From Solen grandis (taxonomy: Eukaryota > Mollusca > Bivalvia > Adapedonta > Solenidae), in the NCBI GenBank assembly GCA_021229015.1, contig CM037781.1:68468345-68532344 (forward strand): a stretch of 64,000 bases of DNA, written 5' to 3'. A program made the translations under genes and the position numbers. Positions within the stretch are counted from its first letter, which is position 1. Each line of letters starts with the position of its first letter. The notes under the pieces are model-generated. The model was given only the letters and a program-made list of their open reading frames with translations, was not told where the DNA came from and did not search any database. Shown piece after piece: positions 11,400-22,749 of the stretch.

Positions 11400-14200
11400 A
11401 ATTCAATCCATGTGTATTTATTATTGTTTAGATCTGTTTTCAGGCCCTCTAACAATATTCAAGTTTTGAATAAATGTATGAAAGAAACGGAACCCATGAG
11501 TTGTTCCCCGTGACCCCGTTACATATAAGACATTGAGTAAGTTTATAGTGAATAACTTTGTTTTCCTTATGAAACATGACACGCTGAAAATAAACGTTTT
11601 ACTCCGAGAGTCATTCTTAAAGTCTGGTCAGCTTATGAATTATTCACTGGGGATAGAAAGCCTCTCTTACTGACAAGCCTCCAGTAGTAACTGCACTAGA
11701 ATATGTTGTTTGAAATCGTTCTGTGTAATGTTAATAGCTTGATAACTCATGTTTAAGATAAAGAGTAAATTCAAATTAAAATAGTAAGTACTATAAGACA
11801 GTCACGTGCTGTTTACTGTTTGCTGTTATTCAGGGAGGTGTAAAGGATATGTTATTAGTGTATATTGACTTTGCCTGCTTATCTATAGTGTCTGCATATT
11901 TGGTAAGAAATATAAGAGTTAAAAGGTAACCCTGATAAAAGCAAATCTGCTTTAAAAACATTAGAGATCTTTTTTTGGTTGTTTTAATAACAATTACAGT
12001 CGAAAAACGTTGATTAAGAACCCTCAAAGACTGCAAAGTGGTCGTTATAAATTCTCTAAATTTTGAAATCGAGCAGATCTATTATAAAACGTACTAATTA
12101 TCACGTATATATCAATGATACAATTATAGTTGTGTTAAAAACATCAGTCTATAGATATTATAGATCAAGATATGATCTCAGGCAATTTAAAACTGAAACG
12201 GGGTAAAGTGGTGGTTTAAATAAACTTATGCTGAACTATTAGATTGTGTTGATATCTGTGTAAGTTGTTTTAACTATATATTTTCTAACGGCATCTAGAC
12301 TTATGATATATTTGTTCCAATTCCTAGGAAGGCTAGTATATTTTCTAATTATCTTTTTTTATCAAATGGATTAGGTTCTGGGACTCTAATGTATGCTATT
12401 AAGAACCGCAAATAATAAAATATATATAATATAATTACATTATACCCAAGTAATGATATATAAGACAATCAATGGTAAAGTTGTGATGAGTTTTACCAGC
12501 GCAACGTGAGTTATGAGATTTTTTTTTAACCGCGTGCTATTATATATGTAAACTCAATGGATGTGCAACAATTAATGGAAAAAAAACATGTGTAGACTTC
12601 TAGAAATGCTTAGTAACTGCATTTACCGAAAATGATAAAATATTTATACGATCTGGTCGAACCGTTTTGCAACAAACCTATGTAAATTCTTACCTTTCTT
12701 AAGATTTTTTTCATCTTAAGATTTGTACGCAAGATATCACTTAGATTGAAGTAAGGCAAAAGGAATAGCTTACGGGGAAAAAGGATAAGGAGATTTGTTT
12801 GTTAAATCTTAAGATGTAGCTCTATATTGAATATGGCCTATGGAAAATAAGGTGGATATGTAACTCTAGAGAGTAACTTTCTCCAACTTCAAAAACTGTG
12901 TAACTGTGCTAGAAGTGCTGTGGATTGTTATGCAACAGTTAGAACACGTTTGAAACTTGTTACTGGCAACTTTTCTTGCAGTTTTATTTTGACCTATTTA
13001 TGTTTAAGACGCAAGATAAGACCAAATGAATAGTTGAACGATTTTATTGGTAGAATATGCCTACACTTAGGGAAAATGTTATTATACTTGTCTGATGAGA
13101 TGAGTAGTTGACATATATACTTCGTATTCACGAACTATTATTAAGTATTCGGACTGAATCAATGTTTCTTTAATAAATGTATACAGAAGTTGTTTTATCT
13201 AAAAACTCCTCTTTGATGCACATTGAGACCTATTAATTCGGGACTTACGTTATAAACATCTGCAGTATAGTTACTGGAATATATACTGCTTTACCGTCGC
13301 TAACAAATAATACGGCACACAAAACTGACGTTGCATTCATTGTGCATTTACAACTAGAACCGCAAAGCGACTTCTCGCTTTTCGCTATAAACCTGATTAG
13401 CTCAAACAATTTATTTCATGTTAGACACAATTATCTACAAGGATCAAAAATGAAAAAAAAACAATAAAAAAAGTAAAAAAAAAAAAACATTGAAATAGGA
13501 CTTCAATTCTTGAGTAATAAACAATAAATCAACTGCTTGCAAAGCGCCCACTAGCGGAAAATGAAATTAATTGAAAAAAAAAAATATAGCTTGACGTTAT
13601 GACTAAGTACAGATCATATAATAATATGTAATAAATCGATGAATGTTGGGTTTCACATCAATTTACAATTGTTTGCCCTGTGTAGAGGTGGAAGTCCTAA
13701 CAGAACTGTGGTGCACGTACTTCCTTATTTTGAACAGAATTTTCTCATACGAATTCATAATTTTAAAAAATTAAATACGGCTGGAAAGGCTGTTAGATCA
13801 CTAAAAATAATACCCATAGTCTCTCGATAAAATGGTTTTCGTTTCCGAGTTATTTAAAGTTAAAGAGAAAACAAGCTATTTAAACTATGACCTTGACCTT
13901 TGCAAATTTTCAAATTTGAATCTGTCAGTCTCCTTGAAACAATAAACGACATTATCTGTAAGGATTTCATGAAAATTAAAAAAAAATCAGGTGCTTCAAA
14001 TAACCTAAGAAGCAAATTTTCGAAAATTTTAATTTTCCATTTCATTGTGAAGTTTGACCGTTATAAAGGACAACCTCTACGCCTATGTTTTTGCAATAGA
14101 TTCTGAAAAATCTTGTTATCATCTTTGGCTTCTAAGGAAAAAAGATAAATTCAAAATTGACTTCAATATAGAACTATTTATTTCACTTCTATTTGAACAG
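11400..14200. other. AT-rich stretch without a recognised gene
   Basis: I see nothing definite. It has many A/T runs and short ORFs. A TGACCTTGACCTTTG motif near 13890 is simple in composition and not assigned to any element. Confidence 0.4.
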
Positions 14201-14202
14201 TC

Positions 14203-14508
14203 CACTTTGGCAGAGTGGTTAGAGCGTTCGCATTGGTAGCGGGGGGTCGTGGGTTCGATCCCCGGCTGTGACATACCACAGTCATAAAAATGGTACTGGT
14301 TTAACTCCCTTGTTTAGCGGACAACACATAAGGGTAGTACCAAGAGTAGACTTGTTGGTCCGTTGTGGATAATGTGACCGCGTGTGGTATCGTGCCATAT
14401 GTCTACGGCGTGATACTGCAGTGCGGCAGCACTTTATCTGTCACAAGTAGACATCGTCTCCAAATGACTGAAATATTGTCGGCGGGACGTTAAACCCAAT
14501 GAACAAAT
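14203..14508 (+). repeat. tRNA-derived SINE, family 2, full length
   Basis: The head has A box TGGCAGAGTGGTTAGAG and B box GGGTTCGATCC, then a body with ATGTCTACGGCGTGATACTG and a tail CTGAAATATTGTCGGCGGGA ending in TTAAACCCAATGAACAAA. It is the best full copy of this family here. A tentative duplication is CTTCTATTTGA to the left and a similar TTTCTTTTTGA to the right. Confidence 0.85.
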
Positions 14509-14735
14509 TTCTTTTTGAGGCGGTGCCGACTTGATCTCCGATATACGACGTATTTCATATATATGTTTTCAGAGTTGATATTCATATGTCTAAAATACAA
14601 AAGATGATGCATGTGCTTTTCAATACGGCCTCATGGGAAATAATTTTAATACATCTAAGGTTGTTTGAAAGAAAAAAATACTTATTTCCTTATTTCTCAC
14701 GTTTTGCTTTTTTCCCTCTATTAATGCTTTGTTAA

Positions 14736-15242
14736 ATACGTGTTATTTGCTTGATATTACATAGTATACGTGTATTTGCTTGATATTACATAGTATACGT
14801 GTATTTGCTTGATATTACATAGTATACGTGTATTTGCTTGATATTACATAGTATACGTGTATTTGCTTGATATTACATAGCCATACGTGTATTTGCTTGA
14901 TATTACATAGTTATACGTGTATTTGCTTGATATTACATAGCTATACGTGTATTTGCTTGATATTACATAGCCATACGTGTATTTGCTTGATATTACATAG
15001 TTATACGTGTATTTGCTTGATATTACATAGCTATACGTGTATTTGCTTGATATTACATAGTCTATACGTGTATTTGCTTGATATTACATAGCCATACGTG
15101 TATTTGCTTGATATTACATAGCCATACGTGTATTTGCTTGATATTACATAGCTATACGTGTATTTGCTTGATATTACATAGCTATACGTGTATTTGCTTG
15201 ATATTACATAGCTATACGTGTATTTGCTTGATATTACATAGT
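14736..15242. repeat. 29/30-bp minisatellite, about 17 copies
   Basis: The unit is TACGTGTATTTGCTTGATAT plus TACATAG and a 2-3 base variable joint. The first units have period 29 (TAGTATACG); later ones have period 30 (TAGCCATACG, TAGTTATACG). The period of 30 keeps one frame open, giving false ORFs of repeated ILHSYTCICL. Confidence 0.95.
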
Positions 15243-16769
15243 TTTGTTATTATAGGTAATTAAGTCTTATTGCATCAACCATTTTAATTTGTTTCAATTA
15301 TTGTATGTTATAATAAATTCTATCAGGAAAATCCGGGAATCACTTAAGCATGGACTGAAGCTGATAAATGATATCACTGATGTTTATCCTGTCGCTAGTG
15401 AAACGCTCTGATAACAGTCACGTATACATTGCTGAGGTCAACATCTTACGTGGTCTGTTGTGCGCACTATCTTCTGTAGATATCTTCCTTATGAAGGGAA
15501 TATCGCTGAGTGACCTAGTATGTTCTCATTGTATTTCTCATACATTTTTAAGTACCTAGCATGGATACTTTGAGAGGATGAATCATGTTTAAACCCCATG
15601 CACATAATCCAATTTGTAGACTTATGTATTTATTTGCATATATGCAAATTGGTTACTGCGAGTGTTGTCGGGAACAAATGAAAATGTTGGTTTACATATA
15701 TGCAATGTGTTCACATATCACCCTGCCTTCCCTGAACCTGGGGTTTAACTTACATGTGCAAATTGAAAGATTTACACGGGGTACTAAATTGGAAGAATTT
15801 TGCATTAACGAGTTTTACTTTCAGGAATATGAAAGAGCATTTAGATTCCATTGATAAAGTCAAGTGTATGCTAAATATTACAAATTGTATTAACTCTCTG
15901 TTCGTGTGCCTATAAAAACCTGATATTAATACAAAAATATATACATGTATATTAACATTTTGAGTCTGTTCAATAACTCAGAGAGAGAGAGAGAGAAAGG
16001 TGCATAAAACGATATATTGTACAGAAAAGACTGATATTGCAGATATTATAAGCAATCGGTTTAAATCGGAGTGTAATTTTTCATAATCTTAATATCTCTA
16101 TTTTACCCGTAAACGATAGACAAATTAGAAAAAATAATCGAAGGATATATCAATAAATATCGCTTCAGGTCTATTATGGCAACTTTTGACTCTCGTCGTT
16201 TGGAAAAGTCAGAAATCGAAAAACAAAAAAAAATTCCAGAATCTACGCCCCCTCCACACGCACACAATAAACACTGTGCATAAAAAGTGGCAAATTATCA
16301 TGTTTTGCTAATTATCATGCCTTATTGTTGCTTAGAGGCCAAATATATATTTTGTTAAACAGCTAATGTTGCCCTATGCCTAGAGAACACATACTTGAAT
16401 GGAAAACATAGGTCATAGAAATTCATCAAAATTGTGAGCACTTTTCCATACTGTATGACTTCTTAGTAAATCATCTAATGCGCTTTTGATATATGGCTTA
16501 AACATATCATTTTTTAAACAAACATCATTTATCGTGACAAATTAAAATACTATCACCGATTGTAGATGGCCTGTTTTAGCATCATTACTGATAGTGCAAT
16601 TATACTCGTATATCCTTTTTTAAGATGATCATACCTTATTTACCTGCCTTTCTGTTAATCCTGTATACTCGTACATATCTAATTGTATAACTGGATTCAT
16701 CATACCTGTTTATTGCCTTCTGTTAATCCTATAACATATTGCATATGTTATATGTTCAGTACTATATTG
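15243..16769. other. No clear gene; short repeats and unassigned frames
   Basis: An 89-codon ATG frame (15585-15854) is unrecognised. A TTTTACTTTCAG acceptor ends at 15821, with a short open frame after it. (GA)n lies at 15980-15996. Around 16625-16735 a segment with CTTTCTGTTAATCCTGTAT is imperfectly duplicated at a spacing of about 76 bp. Confidence 0.35.
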
Positions 16770-17572
16770 ATGTTTTGTTCACATTGTCTCACATAACAAT
16801 TATGTGCATAATTTTTTTTGTGTCACATTGCCTCACATTAAACAATATTTGCATAATTTTATTATGTGTCACATTGTCTCATCAATATATTCAATATTAT
16901 ATGTTTATTATGTGTCACATTGCCTCACTTAAACAATATTGCATAATGTTTATTATGTGTCACATTGTCTCACATAAACAATATTGCATAATGTTTATTA
17001 TGTGTCACATTGCCTCACAAAAAACAAATATTCATAATGATATATTTTTTGTGTCACATTGCCTCACATAAACAATATTGCATAATGTTTATTATGTGTC
17101 ACATTGTCTCACATAAACAATATTGCATAATGTTATTATTGTCACATGCTCAAAACATATCATAATTATGTGTTCACATTGCCTCACATAAACAATATTG
17201 CATAATGTTTATTATGTGTCACATTGCCTCACATAAACAATATTGCATAATGTTTATTATGTGTCACATTGTCTCACATAAACAATATTGCATAATGTTT
17301 ATTATGTGTCACATTGTCTCACATAAACAATATTGCATATGTTTATATGTGTCACATTGCCTCACATAAACAATATGCACATGTTTATTATTTGTTACAT
17401 GCTCACATAAACAATATTGCATCATGTTATTATTGTCACATTGCTCACATAAACAATATTGCATAATGTTTATTAAGTGTCACATTGCCTCACATAAACA
17501 ATATTGCATAATGTTTATTATTTTTTACATTACCTCACATAAACAATTTTGCATAATGTTTATTTATTTGTT
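16770..17572. repeat. 45-bp minisatellite, about 18 copies
   Basis: The unit contains TGTGTCACATTGCCTCACAT followed by AAACAATATTGCATAATG; measured starts at 16956 and 17001 give period 45. Several units around 17130-17165 and 17334-17450 carry clustered single-base deletions. The repeat-derived ORFs in this block are not genes. Confidence 0.95.
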
Positions 17573-17940
17573 TTACTATAAAATTTGCAAAGTATTATCG
17601 GAATTTTCTGACTAGGTATTCTATACGGAACATTTTCACATTATCATCAATGCTTCGTTTTACACCTTTTCAGACATATTTAGATATTTTACCTCACGGT
17701 GATGACATGAGCCCTTGTCGAAAAAACGGGTGAATGGAAAAAAATGGCACTTACCTCGTCAAAATGTAAAAGCAATTACCTTTTATTACAAATGTACAAA
17801 TTAAAAATCATGGTAGAATTTATTTATTCAATTTGTCACTTCACATAGTTGTTTAGTTGTTAGAATAATCTAATAACAAAAGTGACGGTGGTCGTTTGAT
17901 TAAAATTTACTGTATAAGTAATTCGTATAAGATGGCTAGT

Positions 17941-18008
17941 ATGTTGTCATGTAATGTTGTCATGTAATGTTGTCATGTAATGTTGTCATGTAATGTTGTC
18001 ATGTAATG
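17941..18008. repeat. 13-bp tandem repeat, 5 perfect copies
   Basis: The unit ATGTTGTCATGTA is repeated five times without change. Confidence 0.95.
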
Positions 18009-18337
18009 TGCACCACATTTCAAATATAAACTATCCCCAATGATAGGTTATTCTCCGTGAGAAATTTCAAAATACGAATGCATAAACCAAAAATAAAAAA
18101 AGCCGGACATTAATTAATACTTGTCCCAATAACTTTTCTGATATACATGTTCGTACACGAATTGCGAATTACTTTTTCAGTAGACATTTTATTTCATCCT
18201 AGGCGTTGTTGTTTTAACTGTTTAAAACATCAAGGATCCTCAAAATCGTGTTCAACAACAAATGATTATAAATATAATGTATTACACCGATTATTCAATC
18301 TGCGTTTATCTGCAAGCATATATAAAATCTTCATAAA

Positions 18338-18581
18338 TTACACATTTATAAAATTACAAGACATTATGTTATGAGAAAAAGGTTCTAAACGTATTTTAAA
18401 CTTTGTTCCATCGTAAAGCAGCTCATTCATATATAATCGGTGGAAACAATAAAAATCTTTCTTCTCTTCCTCGTTAATATTGATGATGTCTAAGTTTTCT
18501 GGCAAGAATGTGGCATGAAAATAAATATCGGTACTTGGTATGAAAATCCCCACAAAACCCGAATGTAAGCTAGTTGAACGT
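18338..18581 (-). CDS. Likely 3'-terminal exon of an unidentified gene
   Basis: On the minus strand a long pyrimidine tract (TCACTTTCTCTTTCTCTCCG, then ATACGGAG) precedes an open frame of 81 codons including the stop TAA (18338-18340). The residues look like a folded domain: GIFIPSTDIYFHATFLPE, then EEEKKDFYCFHRLYMNELLY. Start phase 2 matches the phase-2 end of the exon at 18679-18814 across a 97-nt intron. No family recognised and no AATAAA close behind the stop. A second AG nine bases further in is an alternative acceptor. Confidence 0.45.
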
Positions 18582-18678
18582 CTCCGTATCGGAGAGAAAG
18601 AGAAAGTGATGAGAGAGAATTTATGCACTTTCGAATTTAAAGATCAGCATTTGTCAAGTGTGATTACAATTACCCTAC

Positions 18679-18814
18679 TTAAATGTCTTTCTTGAAAGTA
18701 TTGCTAATATTTCCAGGAAATATGACTGATCGTGGAAAATTATCTCGCTTGAATCAAGATTCCGTAGAAGCTTGTTAAATACTAAGCCCATTGTAAAGTC
18801 ATCATTTGGAACAA
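18679..18814 (-). CDS. Likely internal exon, same gene as 18338-18581
   Basis: The minus strand from a CTCAG acceptor reads 44 uninterrupted codons with domain-like content (MGLVFNKLLRNLDSSEIIFH, then ILAILSRKTF) to a GTAGGG donor; a frame stop comes just after. Phase 1 in, phase 2 out, so it joins the 18581 exon in frame. The acceptor could instead be 12 bases upstream (end 18826), which keeps the same phase. Product unknown. Confidence 0.45.
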
Positions 18815-19039
18815 CTGAGTCATTATCTTCCGGGTTTTGATGAATATATGTTATTGTTCATATAGTATGACAAAAGTTTGAAAGCTTAAAGGTGAGAAAT
18901 GCGGTCTACGGTAACTCTTTTTGTGTTTGTTTAAATACATTTTGTTTACATTAGAGTTAGGGTATGTGTTCTGTGTGTTTGTTCCATAGGGATTACCTTC
19001 AGCAAGTACATGCAAAATGCAGATTTCTAACAACTTAAA

Positions 19040-19122
19040 TATGTAGTGACCGGGGATCGATCCCAGTACCTCCCGGATACGGATCGGACGCCATTTCCAC
19101 TCACTGACCAAGACTATTGCCC
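19040..19122 (-). repeat. tRNA-like SINE head fragment
   Basis: The minus strand has GGTCAGTGAGTGG as an A-box-like segment and GGGATCGATCCC as a B-box-like segment, about 40 bases apart. It differs from families 1 and 2, so it may be a third SINE type or a decayed tRNA copy. Confidence 0.4.
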
Positions 19123-19976
19123 ACATTCTGCTACAAACAAAACATTTATATACTTACATTGGTTCACGATAAGCACACCCTGTCAATAAAACATGTCATT
19201 AAAGGCATTTTGTAGAACTATTAGATTTTCAAATTCTAATAAAATGGTTTAGTTTCGAAAATATTTTTTCTTTTTCTTTAATTTTACATATTTCTAAAAC
19301 ACAATTATTCGAAATAAAAACTGTTATTCTTTCTTTTTGTATTATTGCATATTTCTTTTCATCGAACGTTTTAACTTAACACAGTTACTTAGTCCTTTTG
19401 ATAACCAAACTTTAAATAAAGAAATATTTATCATAAAAAATACGGTTGGATGACCTCGATGCGGATGCAGTTACACAGGAAATGTGTGATGTGTATACAA
19501 TCGTGTAGATTTCAGAAATGATGTAATTGCATAATGAATCTTGAATCAGTTGAAAGCCAGTCTTCATAAATATTCGAATTTCATATACGTGTACACAACT
19601 ATATACAAAACGTGCAAGGGCAACCCATTTTTTCTCATAATCAATTCGTGTAATTAACATTATAACCTATTTGAGCCCTGAACAATCAACCTTGACCAGC
19701 CAGCAAGAGAGAGTCAGGAAGCTGGACAGATGAAAACTACCTAGCCAATAATAGTTTAGTTTAAATGAAACTCTTCAGAAAGGAGCACTTGCACGCAGGA
19801 AGCATATTAATATTTTAGATATCAAAGTCAATAATATGGTAAAACAACTTTCTTAATGAACTGTACTTCTATTTAATTATGACACGATACAGTATTATGG
19901 CACGTATCTACAGCGTGATATCACAGTTGAGAGACCACATGTCTCATGTAGACAAAAGTCTCTTATGATAGTTATT

Positions 19977-20236
19977 GGGACCGTCGTGGCCGAGCGGTTA
20001 CAGTCGTGGACAACAAATCTCTCAGCCCCTCACCGCTGTGGGTTCCCGACAGGGACTTCGGATTTTTCATGTGAGGAAGCCTTCCAGCTAGCTTGCGGTA
20101 GGTCGGTGGTTCTACCCGGGTACCTCTGCGTACTCGGGATCTTCCTCCACCTGTAATTAGCTGGACGTCGCTATATGATTGAAATACTATCGCAGCGACG
20201 GTAAACCCAAATACAATACAATACAAATACAATACA
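19977..20236 (+). repeat. tRNA-derived SINE, family 1, with target-site duplication
   Basis: The same head as the copy at 1363 (TGGCCGAGCGGTTACAG) with a B box shortened to GGGTTCCCGAC, the same body, and an (AATAC)n tail. ATGATAGTTATT (19965-19976) and ATGATAGTCATT (20237-20248) flank it, one mismatch in 12. Confidence 0.9.
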
Positions 20237-21735
20237 ATGATAGTCATTAACGGTATGTCTTCAACCCAAGCAAGGAAACATTAATCATTAAGAAACTGCA
20301 TATTAGCCTTTAAAAGGGAAAACATTGTATTGCATTTTGCAAAAGAAAAATGTGTGTAACTGCTATCATAAAGTTAATCATCCCCATTTTTTTCTTTTGA
20401 ATATGCAGTTTATTTTTTATTTGTTATTTGGAATGTTGAAGTTATGAAAAACAGATTGTTAAGTAGGCGGGGGTGGGAGAGATATTAACATAGCTTTAAC
20501 CCTAAGTTACTTGGGAGAGTAATTTGAAAATACATCAAATATCTTATAGATAAATACAGGTTACCGTCTCTGCCAGCAATGAATATGTGGTATGCGGATA
20601 GAGAGTAAAGACAGAGAAACATTAGTAATCTAAAATGAATGCATTGTATACGAGTCGAAATTAACTTACAGTGTCAAGAAACTGAAAGTCAAGAGCAGGA
20701 TATTGCGATTTTTGGTATGAATAAGTCATCAAGTAATATTAAACAGAAAAGGAAATTAAATGCATTAACGAAAAGATTGATACGATCAACTGTGCTATTG
20801 TTCTGAAATTAGGGACATAAACAAGCGAAAGTACATGTTGACGAATGGACTGCTATCAGGAAATTAATATCTTGTGGAGGCTAAATCTGCAAAATCTGTC
20901 CAGTGTGTTGAGGGATTGCCTGAACTCTTACCATCCTAAATTCTTAATTTGACTAATCCTTTAGTTATTTTGGACTGTACCATATTATATTGTTTATGAA
21001 GGTTCCTCCTGAGAATTTATTTACTTAATGGCGAACAGTGCAGATCATGATCAGACTGCACGGAGGTATATGCTGATATTGGTCTGCACTGGTCACAAAG
21101 GCAGTCACACGTGACCACAGCATCACAGGAGTTAAGCAGATACTCATGAAATAGTTAATAAGATGACATTACTCAAAATTGTGTTCTAGTCCAAGCCTTA
21201 CTTAATTTGCAAAGAAGAACTTGCATGCGAGATATTCAACATGTTTACGGCAGTATCTAAAGCTATTCCGATTATAGTAAGCAGAATATTACTATTGAAA
21301 AAACGAATTGACCGATTTCCAATTCTCTGATTGTTCTTCATTACTGTACACATTCGTGTATAGTTTTCAGTTAATAAGAGCTTCATGTGAATCTATTTCA
21401 AAAATGCTACATTTAAAATGAATAGCGCAATAGAAGTATATGGGATTTTGAAAGTTCATCGGAACCATTTTAAAAGACTGTTTATTTTCACGAAAACATG
21501 TTTTGATAATAATTGTTTTTAATAAAACTACTTGAGATGTCGTGAATCCAGAATAACAGCTATGTGGTGGCGATATAATCTATTAATACTTCAAAATATA
21601 TTATATCAGGTATCATGATAACTGCAAATATTACCAGATAAATAACGCAAAAGTCACATAAGATTAATTTCAGGAACATTGATATATGTCAGTATATACT
21701 CTTATTAATATATATAATATCACTCTTTTCGTTAT

Positions 21736-22590
21736 AGTGCATCCAGTTTATGGAATTCTCTTCTTCAACATTTAAGAGATGCAAGTAGTTCCAATAATTT
21801 TAAACACTTACTACAGGCCTGGGATGGAAAGAGTTGTGCCTGTGTCTCATGTTCAAAAACAACCTGATTGATGCTGTTACCCATTTTTCTTTAGTTTTAG
21901 ATATTGCTTTAATGCAGTTGATTGTATACCTGGTTTGCTATGTATTTGTATGATTTCGCTGATGTATGCTTTATGCTTGATGGATTTTTGACTAATAGTA
22001 TTTTTTGTTTATGCTGCTTTTTGATTGCCTTTGCTAACATGTTTCATGTTTTTTTTTTAATTTTTTATTTTATTGTTGTTGTTTTTTTCATTTGTTTTTT
22101 TTTATGCTAATTGTGTAATTGTAATTGTGTTTATGTGAAGCATTTTGTGTTGTAATCTGCATGGCAAAATTATGTTTAGAAATTTACATATCAAACTTTT
22201 CAAGTATTTAAATATTTACAAAACTTGTGATAAAGACTTGATATTTTAGTGATATAGTTACATATGCAATTTTAATCTTAAACAATATTTATTAACCACT
22301 AGTATTTCAAATCCTGATATCCGAATTTTTTATACGCTGTTATAAGACTTAATTTTAGTGATTTAGATAATGAATATAAACACCAGTATAAAATAATGAT
22401 AACTATCAACTATCTACTACTATAAGTTTTATAAATTAACGTCAAATATGTCCATTTTAAAATGTTTGTGTATGTTTTATGTGTAAATGTTTATGTATTT
22501 ATTGATTGTCGGTAAATAGCTATTCATAGCTAATGTTTTTCTGTTATGTAAATATGTCTCCGACAATAAATAAAATTTGAATTGAATAGA
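21736..22590 (+). pseudogene. 5'-truncated LINE: last codons of reverse transcriptase ORF plus 3' UTR
   Basis: A frame from 21736 reads SASSLWNSLLQHLRDASSSN, then FKHLLQAWDGKSCACVSC, and stops at 21865-21867. This is the WNSLPxxLRxxxSLxxFKxxL ending typical of non-LTR retrotransposon ORF2. About 700 bases of T-rich 3' UTR follow, ending near 22590 with AATAAATAAAATTTGAATTG. The rest of ORF2 is absent, as expected for incomplete reverse transcription. The clade was not determined. Confidence 0.7.
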
Positions 22591-22655
22591 ATATGCCACC
22601 GTAGTTTCGTCAGTGTTTCACCTTCCTCAAGGCAATCTTGTCACATTAGACTTAC

Positions 22656-22749
22656 CGTACATTTACACACGTCGAGTAGTCACAAGGACCTGGACAGGAT
22701 CCTAACGGGGACGTTTCAGTTCTTGTCGTGATGAGGCGGCATTTTGCAT
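22656..22749 (-). CDS. Candidate Cys-rich internal exon
   Basis: The minus strand has an ATATATAG acceptor, 94 nt with a single open frame (CRLITTRTETSPLG, then SCPGPCDYSTCVNV) and a perfect TACG|GTAAGT donor. Four cysteines in 30 residues suggest an extracellular EGF- or TSP-like module, but no domain can be named from so little. Phase 1 in, phase 2 out. The LINE remnant at 21736-22590 would lie in the next intron. Confidence 0.4.

Noticed and set aside
14203..14275. Functional tRNA gene
   Set aside because: The tRNA-like stretch continues into a SINE body and tail, and the arms do not fold cleanly.
14867..15263. 74- and 61-codon plus frames of ILHSYTCICL repeats
   Set aside because: Product of the 30-bp minisatellite; no start context and no splice sites.
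15822..15914. Possible terminal exon (NMKEHLDSIDKVKCML) after TTTTACTTTCAG
   Set aside because: Short, AT-rich and without poly(A) signal; a competing frame exists.
16739..17615. 110- and 63-codon plus frames
   Set aside because: Product of the 45-bp array; the period is a multiple of three.
17674..17733. Possible terminal exon (TYLDILPHGDDMSPC) after ACACCTTTTCAG
   Set aside because: The acceptor is strong but only 19 codons follow; too short to support alone.
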